NCBI RefSeq assembly: GCF_013386585.1
Contig: NZ_JACARO010000017.1
Span: forward strand, 62,001-126,000
Reading direction: 5' to 3'
Length of the DNA: 64,000 bases
Origin: Pseudomonas sp. P7548
GTDB taxonomy: Bacteria > Pseudomonadota > Gammaproteobacteria > Pseudomonadales > Pseudomonadaceae
The notes below the pieces were generated by a model. That model did no database searches and was not told the DNA's origin. It was given only the letters and a program-made list of their open reading frames with translations. This document shows, piece after piece, positions 8,167 to 18,606 of the stretch; the stretch's first letter is position 1; every line of letters begins with the position of its first letter. The translations under genes were made by a program, and so were the position numbers.

Positions 8167-9267
8167 ATGTCCAATAATTTCCTGAATCCGGTAACCACCC
8201 AGACCTGGGCCAATGGTCGGCACATTGTCCGTTGCGTCAAAGTCATCCAGGAAACCTGGGACGTGCGCACCTTCTGCTTCATGGCCGACCAGCCGATCCT
8301 GTTCTTTTTCAAGCCGGGGCAGTTCGTCACCCTGGAGCTGGAAATCGAAGGCCAGCCGATCATGCGCTCCTACACCATTTCCAGCTCACCGTCGGTGCCT
8401 TACAGCTTCTCGGTGACCATCAAGCGCGTACCGGGTGGCAAGGTGTCCAACTGGCTGCATGACACGCTTCATGAAGGTCAGGAGCTGGCGGTGCACGGGC
8501 CGGTGGGCCTGTTCAATGCCATCGACTTCCCAAGCCCGAAAGTGCTGTACCTCAGCGGCGGCGTGGGCATCACCCCGGTGATGTCCATGGCGCGTTGGTT
8601 CTACGACACCAACGCGAATGTCGACATGACGTTTATCCACAGCGCCCGCTCGCCCAAAGACATCATCTATCACCGCGAGCTGGAGCACATGGCGTCGCGG
8701 ATCGACAACTTCAGCCTGCACCTGATCTGTGAGAAACACGGGTTGGGTGAGCCGTGGGCCGGTTATCGTGGTTACCTGAACCACAAGATGCTCGAACTGA
8801 TGGTGCCGGACTTCCTGGAGCGCGAAGTGTTCTGCTGCGGGCCTACGCCCTACATGAATGCGGTGAAGCGCCTGCTGGAAGTGGCCGGGTTCGACATGAC
8901 GCGTTATCACGAGGAATCCTTCGGTGCCACGCCACCGGAAGCCCGTGCCGATGCGGTCGAACAGGCCGAACAAGCCGCCGACGCGCCGGAAATCGACCTG
9001 GCGGACCTGCACCAGGTGGAATTCATTGCCTCGGGCAAGAGCATTCGCGTGGCCCCGGGCGAAACCGTGCATGCGGCCGCGGCCAAGCTTGGCCTGTTGA
9101 TTCCAAAAGCCTGCGGCATGGGCATCTGCGGCACGTGCAAGGTGATGAAACTGGGTGGCGAAGTCGAGATGGACCACAACGGCGGGATCACCGAGGAAGA
9201 CGAAGCCGAGGGTTACATCCTGTCGTGCTGCAGCGTGCCGAAAGGCGACGTGCGTATCGAATTCTGA
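8167..9267 (+). CDS. gbcB: Glycine betaine demethylase reductase subunit GbcB
   Basis: GbcB passes electrons from NAD(P)H to GbcA. The 366-residue protein starts at the ATG at 8167, with GGAG about nine bases upstream; an in-frame extension to 8086 is not needed. The order of domains is a ferredoxin reductase FAD-binding barrel with RSYTISSS, an NAD-binding domain with GGVGITPVMS and CCGPTPYM, and a C-terminal plant-type 2Fe-2S ferredoxin with CGMGICGTC and a final LSCC. This is the usual layout for a one-component Rieske reductase. Conservation of the pair and of the neighbours makes the substrate assignment secure. Confidence 0.95.
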   Translation: MSNNFLNPVTTQTWANGRHIVRCVKVIQETWDVRTFCFMADQPILFFFKPGQFVTLELEIEGQPIMRSYTISSSPSVPYSFSVTIKRVPGGKVSNWLHDTLHEGQELAVHGPVGLFNAIDFPSPKVLYLSGGVGITPVMSMARWFYDTNANVDMTFIHSARSPKDIIYHRELEHMASRIDNFSLHLICEKHGLGEPWAGYRGYLNHKMLELMVPDFLEREVFCCGPTPYMNAVKRLLEVAGFDMTRYHEESFGATPPEARADAVEQAEQAADAPEIDLADLHQVEFIASGKSIRVAPGETVHAAAAKLGLLIPKACGMGICGTCKVMKLGGEVEMDHNGGITEEDEAEGYILSCCSVPKGDVRIEF

Positions 9268-9284
9268 AGGCTAGCACCGCCCCC

Positions 9285-9389
9285 TGTAGGAGCCGGCGTG
9301 TGTGGGAGCGGGCTTGCTCGCGAAAGCAGTGTGTCAGTCGCTTATCTGGTGACTGACACTCCATATTCGCGAGCAAGCCCGCTCCCACA
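9285..9389. repeat. REPIN (GTGGGAGCGGGCTTG class) joined to a truncated REP
   Basis: The REPIN runs 9301-9389: TGTGGGAGCGGGCTTGCTCG and its inverse flank about 45 bp that themselves contain an inverted GTCAGTC/GACTGAC pair. Directly before it, 9285-9298 is the first 14 bases of a different REP class (TGTAGGAGCCGGCG), cut off exactly where the new element begins. Confidence 0.88.
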
Positions 9390-9396
9390 TTAGGGG

Positions 9397-9597
9397 TTAC
9401 TGGGCGTAGATGTGGACGACGAAGTGCTGGCCTGATGCTGTCAATTCATAGGCTTTATCGTAGATCCGCAATGTCCTTGATGGCTCGCGGATGGTGTCGC
9501 CCACTTTTGCGTACTTGCGGAACTCATCCCAGTCAATGACGGTGGTGCTGACGCTGCCGTCGCTTTCGAGGGTGTTGCCGATGCTCTGATATTCCAT
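9397..9597 (-). CDS. Small hypothetical protein (66 aa)
   Basis: This 66-residue acidic protein begins MEYQSIGNTLESDGS and ends in a beta-rich stretch with FVVHIYAQ. I recognise no family. The start at 9597 has AGAGAG 8-13 bases upstream. It stands alone between gbcB and ltaE with a REPIN at its 3' side. Composition is slightly less GC-rich than its neighbours. It could be a real small gene or a chance opening; amino acid usage favours real. Confidence 0.55.
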   Translation of the reverse strand: MEYQSIGNTLESDGSVSTTVIDWDEFRKYAKVGDTIREPSRTLRIYDKAYELTASGQHFVVHIYAQ

Positions 9598-9771
9598 GGT
9601 TTAGCTCTCTGTTGGATGTCCATTTCCGGCCGGTCATTCGGCAGGTTGTCGTACCCGAAAGGAGAGCCGCTGCAGCGGCGTTTTCCTTCCGGGTTCCAAG
9701 AGGCTAGACAATGAAAATGCAGCGTGATGCTGTCAGAAATATCAAATAACAGACTCGGCACTGCGCCAGTA

Positions 9772-10812
9772 TCAGGCCCCCATCACTTCCCGAATATCCG
9801 CCGCCAGTTCTCTTACACGCTCTTCCTCGGTATCCCACGCACACATGAACCGTGCGCCACCTTTGCCGATGAAGGTGTAGAAGCGCCAGCCCTTGGCCGT
9901 CAGTGCGGCGATGGCCGGTTCCGACAGCTGCAGGAACACGCCGTTGGCCTGCACCGGGAACATCAATTCCACGCCGGGGATGTCCGCCACCAGGCTGCTC
10001 AGCAGCTGCGCGCAAAGGTTGGCGTGGCGCGCGTGTTTGAGCCAGGCGTCGTTTTCCAGCAAGCCCACCCATGGGGCTGAGAGGAAGCGCATTTTCGAGG
10101 CCAGCTGGCCCGCCTGTTTGCAACGGTAATCGAAGTCTTCAGCCAGCTTGTGGTTGAAGAACAGGATCGCTTCGCCCACGGCCATGCCGTTCTTGGTGCC
10201 GCCAAAGCACAGCACGTCTACCCCGGCTTTCCAGGTCAGGTCCGCTGGCGAGCAGCCGAGGAATGCGCAGGCGTTGGAGAAGCGCGCGCCGTCCATGTGC
10301 AGGTTCAGGCCCAGCTCTTTGCAGGTGACGCTGATGGCGCGGATTTCATCCGGGGTGTACACGCTGCCCACTTCGGTGGCCTGGGTCAGGGTGACCACGC
10401 GGGGTTTCGGGTAGTGGATGTCCTGGCGCTTGAGGGCGATCTCGCGGATCGACTCCGGCGTCAGCTTGCCGTTTTCGGTACGGGCGGTGAGCAGCTTGGA
10501 ACCGTTGGAGAAAAACTCCGGCGCGCCGCATTCGTCGGTTTCGACGTGGGCGGTTTCCGAGCAAATCACGCTATGGTAGCTCTGGCACAAGGACGACAAC
10601 GCCAGGGAGTTGGCGGCGGTGCCGTTGAAGGCGAAGAACACTTCGCAGTCGGTTTCAAACAGGTTGCGGAAACCGTCGGCCGCGCGGTGGGTCCATTCAT
10701 CGTCGCCATAGGCGCGCTGATGGCCCTGGTTGGCTTGTTCCATGGCGGCCCAGGCTTCCGGGCAGATGCCGGAATAGTTGTCGCTGGCAAATTGTTGGCT
10801 CTTGTCGGTCAT
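9772..10812 (-). CDS. ltaE: Low-specificity L-threonine aldolase
   Basis: This PLP enzyme of 346 residues cleaves threonine or allo-threonine to glycine and acetaldehyde. The ATG at 10812 has AGGAA upstream; the reading frame stays open far beyond, but that part is antisense to the TraX-like gene. The PLP lysine is in CFGGTKNG (Lys 207), with LHMDGARF upstream as in beta-eliminating lyases. It ends near residue 346, normal for the Pseudomonas enzyme. Placement between gbcAB and glyA-sox links it to glycine/serine/threonine interconversion. Confidence 0.93.
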   Translation of the reverse strand: MTDKSQQFASDNYSGICPEAWAAMEQANQGHQRAYGDDEWTHRAADGFRNLFETDCEVFFAFNGTAANSLALSSLCQSYHSVICSETAHVETDECGAPEFFSNGSKLLTARTENGKLTPESIREIALKRQDIHYPKPRVVTLTQATEVGSVYTPDEIRAISVTCKELGLNLHMDGARFSNACAFLGCSPADLTWKAGVDVLCFGGTKNGMAVGEAILFFNHKLAEDFDYRCKQAGQLASKMRFLSAPWVGLLENDAWLKHARHANLCAQLLSSLVADIPGVELMFPVQANGVFLQLSEPAIAALTAKGWRFYTFIGKGGARFMCAWDTEEERVRELAADIREVMGA

Positions 10813-10902
10813 GGCCCATTCCTGTGGTCGATGTTGGTGCGCACTGTAACCAAGATTGTCGCGGGTGCGCACGCGCTGTAAATGCAAAGTCACTGGGGAA
10901 TT

Positions 10903-11631
10903 ATGCACGGTACTGAAACGATTCCTGTCGGACGCGTCCGGGATGGCGCTTTGGATCTGCTCAAGTGGCTGGCGCTGCTGTGCATGGTGCTGGACCACCT
11001 GCGGTATGTCGGCTTGAGCCTGGATGGCCTGTACGTGCCGGGGCGCCTGGCGTTCCCGTGGTTTTGCCTGGCCATTGCAGCGAATCTGCACCGCGCACGA
11101 AATGCACCCGTGACCGGCCAGTGGCGCTACCTGGGGTGGCTGCTGCTGTTCAGCGTGATCAGCGAAGTGCCGTACCGCCTGTTTATCGATGATGCCGATA
11201 CGTTGAACGTGTTGCCGACTTTGGCGTTGGGCTTGCTGGTTGCCCGAGGATGGCAGCAGAAGGCGCTTTTTGATCGAGGATTGGCGCTGATTGCCGTCAC
11301 CATTGCGGCGGTTTTTTCCACGCAGCTGATGTTCGGTTTTTTCGGCGTGTTGTTGCCGTTGGGGGTGCTGCTGGTGTTCCGTCGCCCGTGGTATTTCAGC
11401 CTGTTGCCGGGTGTGGTCTGCATGGCCGCCAACCAATGGCAAATTCTGCTCAATAGCGACACGCTGGTGGCGAAGTTGGGATTGGCCGCGTGCCTGATTG
11501 CGCCATTGGCCGGCCTGGCCTTGTTGCGACGTGCCAAAAACGTCTCGCCACCGGCCATGCGGCGTTGGGCTTATGCCCTCTATCCCCTGCATTTCCTGCT
11601 GCTGTTACTCGTCCGCCAGATCATCGCCTAA
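10903..11631 (+). CDS. TraX-family integral membrane protein
   Basis: This is a 242-residue hydrophobic protein starting at the ATG at 10903, which has GGGGA just upstream; an earlier in-frame ATG at 10882 lacks a site. It has about seven or eight membrane segments and an early ALDLLKWLALLCMVLDHLR stretch typical of TraX. TraX acetylates F pilin, but chromosomal homologues like this one have no known pilin partner, so an acyltransferase role here is only a family guess. It is divergent from ltaE and is a fixed resident of this locus in pseudomonads. Confidence 0.8.
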   Translation: MHGTETIPVGRVRDGALDLLKWLALLCMVLDHLRYVGLSLDGLYVPGRLAFPWFCLAIAANLHRARNAPVTGQWRYLGWLLLFSVISEVPYRLFIDDADTLNVLPTLALGLLVARGWQQKALFDRGLALIAVTIAAVFSTQLMFGFFGVLLPLGVLLVFRRPWYFSLLPGVVCMAANQWQILLNSDTLVAKLGLAACLIAPLAGLALLRRAKNVSPPAMRRWAYALYPLHFLLLLLVRQIIA

Positions 11632-11636
11632 CCCCC

Positions 11637-11726
11637 TGTGGGAGCGGGCTTGCTCGTGAATGCGGTGGGTCAGTTAACCCATGTATTGGCTGACCCGCCG
11701 CATTCGCGAGCAAGCCCGCTCCCACA
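11637..11726. repeat. REPIN, GTGGGAGCGGGCTTG class
   Basis: An inverted REP pair flanks a middle that again contains a GGTCAGT/GCTGACC inverted repeat. It lies between the TraX-like gene and glyA. The remaining 140 bp up to glyA must hold the glyA-sox operon promoter; I see no site I can name. Confidence 0.9.
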
Positions 11727-11868
11727 TTTGTTTCGTGTCGCTCATCTAATGTCGTAAACGCACCTTTGCGTGGCGTGCGTAGGCATTTGACCTGTCTGCA
11801 CCAGCCCTACCATCGCATCAAAGGGCCCTGCGAGGGCCTCAACAATACGAAAGGCTGGGAGAGACGCG

Positions 11869-13122
<1,254 letters not shown>

Positions 13123-13144
13123 GCGCGGTTTTGGAGTAATGACT

Positions 13145-14395
13145 ATGCAACGCTACTCGGGCTTCGGCCTCTTCAAGCACTCACTCAGCCACCACGAAAA
13201 CTGGCAGAAGATGTGGCGCACGCCCACACCTAAGAAGGTCTACGACGTGGTCATCGTCGGCGGCGGCGGGCATGGTCTGGCGACCGCTTACTACCTGGCC
13301 AAAGAACACGGCATCACCAACGTGGCCGTGGTCGAGAAAGGCTGGCTGGGCGGCGGTAACACCGCGCGCAACACCACCATCGTGCGCTCCAACTACCTGT
13401 GGGACGAGTCGGCGCACCTGTACGAACACGCGATGAAACTGTGGGAAGGCCTGTCCCAGGACCTGAACTACAACGTGATGTTCTCCCAGCGTGGCGTGTA
13501 CAACCTGTGCCACACCCTGCAAGACATCCGCGATTCCGAGCGCCGCGTGAGTGCCAACCGCCTCAACGGCGTGGACGGCGAACTGCTCAACGCCAAACAA
13601 GTGGCCGACGAGATCCCGTACCTCGACTGCTCCAAGAACACCCGTTACCCGGTACTCGGCGCCACCGTGCAACGTCGCGGCGGCGTGGCCCGTCACGATG
13701 CCGTGGCCTGGGGCTTTGCCCGTGCGGCTGACGCGCTGGGCGTGGACCTGATCCAGCAGACCGAAGTGATCGGCTTCCGCAAGGAAAACGGCGTGTGCAT
13801 CGGCGTGGAAACCAACAAGGGCTTCATCGGCGCCAAGCGCGTCGGTGTGGTCACGGCCGGTAACTCCGGGCACATGGCTTCGCTGGCGGGCTTCCGCCTG
13901 CCGATCGAATCCCACCCGCTGCAAGCGTTGGTGTCGGAGCCGATCAAGCCGATTATCGACAGCGTGATCATGTCCAACGCCGTGCACGGCTACATCAGCC
14001 AGTCCGACAAGGGCGACCTGGTGATCGGCGCCGGTATCGACGGCTACAACGGCTACGGCCAGCGTGGCTCGTACCCGGTGATCGAACACACCATCCAGGC
14101 CATCGTCGAGATGTTCCCGGTGCTGTCCCGTGTGCGCATGAACCGTCAGTGGGGCGGCATCGTCGACACCACGCCGGATGCGTGCCCGATCATCTCCAAG
14201 ACGCCGGTACCCAACATGTTCTTCAACTGCGGTTGGGGCACCGGTGGCTTCAAGGCCACCCCAGGCTCAGGCAACGTGTTTGCCGCCAGCCTGGCCAAGG
14301 GTGAAATGCACCCGTTGGCGGCACCTTTCTCCATCGACCGTTTCCACAACGGTGCGTTGATCGACGAACACGGCGCTGCGGCCGTCGCCCACTAA
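13145..14395 (+). CDS. soxB: Sarcosine oxidase beta subunit
   Basis: SoxB is a 416-residue FAD/FMN subunit of heterotetrameric sarcosine oxidase, which converts sarcosine to glycine with transfer of the methyl carbon to THF. The start at 13145 has GGAG upstream; the frame opens earlier inside glyA. The Rossmann glycine motif VGGGGHG is at residues 38-44. RHDAVAWGF contains His 184, which corresponds to the residue that carries covalent FMN in characterised enzymes. It is followed by soxD after 15 bp. Confidence 0.96.
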   Translation: MQRYSGFGLFKHSLSHHENWQKMWRTPTPKKVYDVVIVGGGGHGLATAYYLAKEHGITNVAVVEKGWLGGGNTARNTTIVRSNYLWDESAHLYEHAMKLWEGLSQDLNYNVMFSQRGVYNLCHTLQDIRDSERRVSANRLNGVDGELLNAKQVADEIPYLDCSKNTRYPVLGATVQRRGGVARHDAVAWGFARAADALGVDLIQQTEVIGFRKENGVCIGVETNKGFIGAKRVGVVTAGNSGHMASLAGFRLPIESHPLQALVSEPIKPIIDSVIMSNAVHGYISQSDKGDLVIGAGIDGYNGYGQRGSYPVIEHTIQAIVEMFPVLSRVRMNRQWGGIVDTTPDACPIISKTPVPNMFFNCGWGTGGFKATPGSGNVFAASLAKGEMHPLAAPFSIDRFHNGALIDEHGAAAVAH

Positions 14396-14410
14396 CAGGA
14401 GAAATTCCCT

Positions 14411-14713
14411 ATGTTGCATATCTTCTGTCCTCACTGTGGCGAACTGCGCTCCGAAGAGGAATTCCACGCGTCCGGCCAAGCGCACATCCCGCGCCCGCTG
14501 GACCCGAATGCCTGCACCGATGAAGAGTGGGGCGACTACATGTTCTTCCGCGATAACCCCCGTGGCCTGCACCACGAGCTGTGGATTCACGCTGTCGGTT
14601 GCCGCCAGTACTTCAACGCCACGCGTGACACCCTGACCTACGAAATTCTTGAAACCTACAAGATCGGTGAGAAGCCACAATTCACCGCCAAGGCCTCTGG
14701 AGAGAAGGTATGA
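14411..14713 (+). CDS. soxD: Sarcosine oxidase delta subunit
   Basis: SoxD is the 100-residue zinc subunit of heterotetrameric sarcosine oxidase. Zinc ligands are visible as CPHCGE near the N terminus (Cys 6 and Cys 9) with a later His and Cys in WIHAVGCRQYF. The AGGAGA ribosome site lies upstream of the ATG. The last four bases overlap the soxA start (ATGA), so the two are probably translationally coupled. Confidence 0.95.
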   Translation: MLHIFCPHCGELRSEEEFHASGQAHIPRPLDPNACTDEEWGDYMFFRDNPRGLHHELWIHAVGCRQYFNATRDTLTYEILETYKIGEKPQFTAKASGEKV

Positions 14714-17700
14714 GCCAGACCAATCGCCTGTCCAACGGTGGCCGGATCGACCGTAATAAAGTCCTGACCTTCAGCTTCAACGGCCAGACCTACAAAGGCT
14801 TTGAAGGCGACACCCTGGCCGCCGCCCTGCTGGCCAACGGCGTCGACATCATCGGCCGCAGCTTCAAGTACTCGCGCCCTCGCGGCATCTTTGCAGCCGG
14901 CGCCGAAGAGCCGAACGCGGTGCTGCAGATCGGCGCCACCGAAGCCACTCAGATTCCTAACGTGCGCGCCACGCAACAGGCGCTGTACCAAGGCCTGGTT
15001 GCCACCAGCACCAACGGCTGGCCGAACGTCAATAATGACGTGATGGGCATTCTCGGCAAGGTCGGCGGCAAGCTGATGCCGCCGGGTTTCTACTACAAAA
15101 CCTTCATGTACCCGCAATCGTTCTGGATGACGTACGAGAAGTACATTCGTAAGGCGGCTGGCCTGGGCCGTTCGCCGACCGAGAACGACCCGGACACCTA
15201 CGACAACATGAACCGTCACTGCGACGTGCTGGTCGTCGGCGCCGGCCCTGCAGGCCTGGCTGCTGCACTGGCAGCGGCGCGCAGCGGTGCCCGCGTGATC
15301 CTCGCCGATGAGCAGGAAGAGTTCGGCGGCTCGCTGCTCGATTCCCGCGAAAGCCTCGACGGCAAGCCGGCCGCCGAATGGGTCGCCAGCGTGATTGCTG
15401 AATTGAAAGCCCTGCCTGACGTGGTGCTGCTGCCCCGCGCCACTGTCAACGGCTACCACGACCATAACTTCCTGACCATTCACGAACGTCTCACCGATCA
15501 CCTCGGTGACCGTGCGCCGATTGGTGTGGTGCGCCAGCGCATCCACCGTGTACGGGCCAAGCGTGTGGTGCTGGCCACCGGCGCGTGCGAGCGTCCGCTG
15601 GTGTACGGCAACAACGATGTGCCGGGCAACATGCTGGCCGGTGCGGTCTCTACCTACGTGCGCCGTTACGGCGTGGCACCGGGCAAGAAACTGGTGCTGT
15701 CGACCAACAACGACCACGCCTACCGTGTTGCGTTGGATTGGTTGGATGCCGGCCTGCACGTGGTGGCTGTCGCCGATGTGCGCCACAACCCACGCGGCGC
15801 CCTGGTGGAAGAAGCCCGCGCCAAAGGCATTCGTATCCTCACCGGCAGCGCCGTGATCGAGGCCCGTGGCAGCAAGCACGTCACCGCCGCCCGTGTGGCC
15901 GCGATTGATGTGAAAGCACACAAAGTCACCAGCCCCGGCGAGTGGCTGGAGTGCGACCTGGTGGCCAGCTCCGGCGGTTACAGCCCGGTGGTTCACTTGG
16001 CTTCGCACCTGGGCGGCAAGCCGACCTGGCGTGAAGACATCCTCGGTTTTGTACCGGGCGAAGCCCCGCAGAAGCGCGTGTGCGTGGGTGGCATCAACGG
16101 CGTCTACGGCCTCGGTGATTCCCTGGCGGACGGTTTTGAAGGCGGCGTGCGCGCGGCCAGCGAAGCCGGTTTTGCGCCGGTGGAAGGCACCCTGCCAAAG
16201 GCTTTGAGCCGTCTGGAAGAACCGACCCTGGCCGTGTACCAGGTGCCGCATGACAAACCGACTGCACGGGCGCCGAAGCAATTTGTCGACCTGCAAAACG
16301 ACGTGACCGCCGCCGCCATCGAACTGGCGACCCGCGAGGGTTTCGAGTCGGTCGAGCACGTCAAACGCTACACCGCGCTGGGCTTCGGCACCGACCAGGG
16401 CAAGCTGGGCAACGTCAACGGCCTGGCCATTGCCGCCCGCTCCCTGAACGTGACCATCCCGCAGATGGGCACCACCATGTTCCGCCCGAACTACACGCCG
16501 GTGACTTTCGGTGCGGTAGCAGGCCGTCACTGTGGGCACATCTTCGAGCCGGTACGCTACACCGCACTGCAAGCCTGGCACGTGAAGAACGGCGCCGAGT
16601 TTGAAGACGTCGGCCAGTGGAAACGCCCTTGGTATTTCCCGCGCAACGGTGAAGACCTGCATGCGGCGGTGAAACGCGAATGCCTGGCCGTGCGCGACAG
16701 CGTCGGCCTGCTGGATGCGTCCACCCTCGGCAAAATCGATATCCAGGGCCCGGATGCGCGTGAGTTCCTCAACCGCATTTACTCCAACGCCTGGACCAAG
16801 CTTGACGTGGGCAAGGCGCGCTACGGTCTGATGTGCAAGGAAGACGGCATGGTCTTCGACGACGGCGTCACCGCCTGTCTCGCCGACAACCACTTCCTGA
16901 TGACCACCACCACCGGCGGCGCGGCGCGCGTGTTGCAGTGGCTGGAAATCTACCAGCAGACCGAATGGCCAGACCTGAAGGTGTACTTCACGTCGGTCAC
17001 TGACCACTGGGCGACCATGACCCTGTCCGGGCCTAACAGCCGCAAGCTGTTGAGCGAAGTGACCGACATCGACCTGGACAAGGACGGCTTCCCGTTCATG
17101 ACCTGGAAGGAAGGCTTGGTCGGCGGCGTACCGGCTCGGGTGTTCCGGATCTCGTTTACCGGTGAGCTGTCGTACGAAGTCAACGTGCAGGCCGACTACG
17201 CCATGGGCGTGTTGGAAAAAATCGTCGAGGCGGGCAAGAAGTACAACCTGACCCCGTACGGCACTGAAACCATGCACGTGCTGCGGGCCGAGAAGGGCTT
17301 CATCATCGTCGGCCAGGACACTGACGGCTCGATGACCCCGGACGACCTGAACATGGGCTGGTGCGTGGGGCGTACCAAACCGTTCTCGTGGATCGGCTGG
17401 CGCGGCATGAACCGTGAAGACTGCGTGCGCGAAGAGCGTAAGCAACTGGTGGGCTTGAAGCCGGTCGATCCAAAAGTGTGGCTGCCGGAAGGCGCCCAAC
17501 TGGTGTTCGATCCGAAGCAGACGATCCCGATGAAGATGGTCGGTCACGTCACCTCAAGCTATGCCCACAACTCCCTCGGCTATTCGTTCGCGATGGCGGT
17601 GGTGAAGGGCGGCTTGAAGCGCATGGGCGAGCGGGTGTTCTCACCGCAGGCGGATGGCAGCGTGATCGAGGCGGAGATTGTTTCCTCGGTGTTCTTCGAC

Positions 17701-17727
17701 CCGAAAGGCGATCGCCAGAACATCTGA
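14710..17727 (+). CDS. soxA: Sarcosine oxidase alpha subunit
   Basis: SoxA is a 1005-residue multidomain subunit. The N-terminal domain (residues 1-130) has the 2Fe-2S-like fold with GDTLAAALLANG. An NAD-binding Rossmann module follows (VVGAGPAGLAAALAAARSG from about residue 176). The C-terminal 400 residues resemble the glycine cleavage T protein and bind THF, accepting the sarcosine methyl group as methylene-THF. Length matches the family exactly. It overlaps soxD by four bases; soxG follows after 124 bp holding a pair of REP elements. Confidence 0.96.
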   Translation: MSQTNRLSNGGRIDRNKVLTFSFNGQTYKGFEGDTLAAALLANGVDIIGRSFKYSRPRGIFAAGAEEPNAVLQIGATEATQIPNVRATQQALYQGLVATSTNGWPNVNNDVMGILGKVGGKLMPPGFYYKTFMYPQSFWMTYEKYIRKAAGLGRSPTENDPDTYDNMNRHCDVLVVGAGPAGLAAALAAARSGARVILADEQEEFGGSLLDSRESLDGKPAAEWVASVIAELKALPDVVLLPRATVNGYHDHNFLTIHERLTDHLGDRAPIGVVRQRIHRVRAKRVVLATGACERPLVYGNNDVPGNMLAGAVSTYVRRYGVAPGKKLVLSTNNDHAYRVALDWLDAGLHVVAVADVRHNPRGALVEEARAKGIRILTGSAVIEARGSKHVTAARVAAIDVKAHKVTSPGEWLECDLVASSGGYSPVVHLASHLGGKPTWREDILGFVPGEAPQKRVCVGGINGVYGLGDSLADGFEGGVRAASEAGFAPVEGTLPKALSRLEEPTLAVYQVPHDKPTARAPKQFVDLQNDVTAAAIELATREGFESVEHVKRYTALGFGTDQGKLGNVNGLAIAARSLNVTIPQMGTTMFRPNYTPVTFGAVAGRHCGHIFEPVRYTALQAWHVKNGAEFEDVGQWKRPWYFPRNGEDLHAAVKRECLAVRDSVGLLDASTLGKIDIQGPDAREFLNRIYSNAWTKLDVGKARYGLMCKEDGMVFDDGVTACLADNHFLMTTTTGGAARVLQWLEIYQQTEWPDLKVYFTSVTDHWATMTLSGPNSRKLLSEVTDIDLDKDGFPFMTWKEGLVGGVPARVFRISFTGELSYEVNVQADYAMGVLEKIVEAGKKYNLTPYGTETMHVLRAEKGFIIVGQDTDGSMTPDDLNMGWCVGRTKPFSWIGWRGMNREDCVREERKQLVGLKPVDPKVWLPEGAQLVFDPKQTIPMKMVGHVTSSYAHNSLGYSFAMAVVKGGLKRMGERVFSPQADGSVIEAEIVSSVFFDPKGDRQNI

Positions 17728-17743
17728 CAGACCGAGTCGCCTG

Positions 17744-17810
17744 CATCGCAGGCAAGCCAGCTCCCACATTTGGAATGCATTCCCCTGTGGGAGCCGGGCT
17801 TGCTCGCGAT
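17744..17810. repeat. Mixed-class REP pair between soxA and soxG
   Basis: A reverse REP of the CAGCTCCCACA class (17744-17768) is followed by a forward REP of the GTGGGAGCCGGGCTTGCTCGCGAT class (17786-17810). They point away from each other and are of different classes, unlike the other pairs here. They lie inside the sox operon. Confidence 0.85.
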
Positions 17811-17851
17811 GAGGGCCGAACAGACACCACAGCATTCAGAACAGGTGCTCT

Positions 17852-18484
17852 ATGACAGCAGCCAATGTTTACCAACAACGCCCCACCTCCGGCGCCAAGG
17901 CCGAGTCGTCGCTGCACCATGCCGACCTCGCCAGCCTGGTCGGCAAGGGCCGCAAGAACGCCGGCGTGACCGTGCGTGAAAAGAAACTCCTGGGCCACCT
18001 GACGATTCGTGGCGACGGCCATGACGCCGCCTTCGCAGCCGGCGTACACAAGGCCTTGGGCATCGAATTGCCAGGCGCCTTGCAAGTCATCGTCAAGGGT
18101 GAAACCAGCCTGCAATGGCTTGGCCCGGATGAGTGGCTACTCGTTGTGCCAAGCGGCGAAGAATTCGCCGCCGAGCAAAACCTGCGTGCCGCCCTGGGTG
18201 ATTTGCATATCCAGGTCGTCAACGTCAGCGGCGGCCAGCAGATCCTCGAACTGCGCGGCCCGAACGTGCGTGATGTGTTGATGAAGTCCACCAGCTACGA
18301 CGTGCACCCCAACAACTTCCCGGTGGGCAAGGCGGTGGGCACGGTGTTCGCCAAGTCGCAATTGGTGATCCGCCACACGGCCGAAGACACCTGGGAGCTG
18401 CTGATCCGTCGCAGCTTCTCGGACTACTGGTGGCTGTGGCTGCAGGATGCGTCGGCCGAGTTCGGCCTGAGCGTAGAAGCCTGA
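17852..18484 (+). CDS. soxG: Sarcosine oxidase gamma subunit
   Basis: SoxG is the 210-residue gamma subunit that completes the soxBDAG set. It shows the GcvT-like fold with ETSLQWLGPDEWLLVVP and the SGGQQILELRGPNVRDVLMK stretch. The ribosome site is AGGTG four bases before the ATG. The gap before it contains REP elements rather than coding sequence. A REPIN separates it from purU. Confidence 0.94.
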   Translation: MTAANVYQQRPTSGAKAESSLHHADLASLVGKGRKNAGVTVREKKLLGHLTIRGDGHDAAFAAGVHKALGIELPGALQVIVKGETSLQWLGPDEWLLVVPSGEEFAAEQNLRAALGDLHIQVVNVSGGQQILELRGPNVRDVLMKSTSYDVHPNNFPVGKAVGTVFAKSQLVIRHTAEDTWELLIRRSFSDYWWLWLQDASAEFGLSVEA

Positions 18485-18496
18485 CATGACGCTCAC

Positions 18497-18568
18497 CCCG
18501 TAGGCGCCCGGCTTGCCGGCGATGGCGATCTCACCGACGCCATCGCCCGCAAGCCGGGCTCCTACGGG
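18497..18568. repeat. REPIN, CCCGTAGG variant
   Basis: An inverted pair begins CCCGTAGGCGCCCGGCTTG and ends CAAGCCGGGCTCCTACGGGG. The 20-bp middle continues the palindrome (GATGGCG and CGCCATC), so the whole element can form one long stem. It is a diverged member of the TGTAGGAGC class. Confidence 0.85.
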
Positions 18569-18606
18569 GCGTGTGTTGCCTGGAGTTGCTTGAGGAGTTA
18601 CCCGCA

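Noticed and set aside
14656..17547. A 963-codon open frame on the minus strand
   Set aside because: It is antisense to soxA, whose protein shows clear domains and full family length. The opposite frame is His/Val/Arg-rich shadow translation common in GC-rich DNA.
17580..17855. Small frames between soxA and soxG
   Set aside because: They consist of REP sequence and overlap soxA; no ribosome site or coding character.
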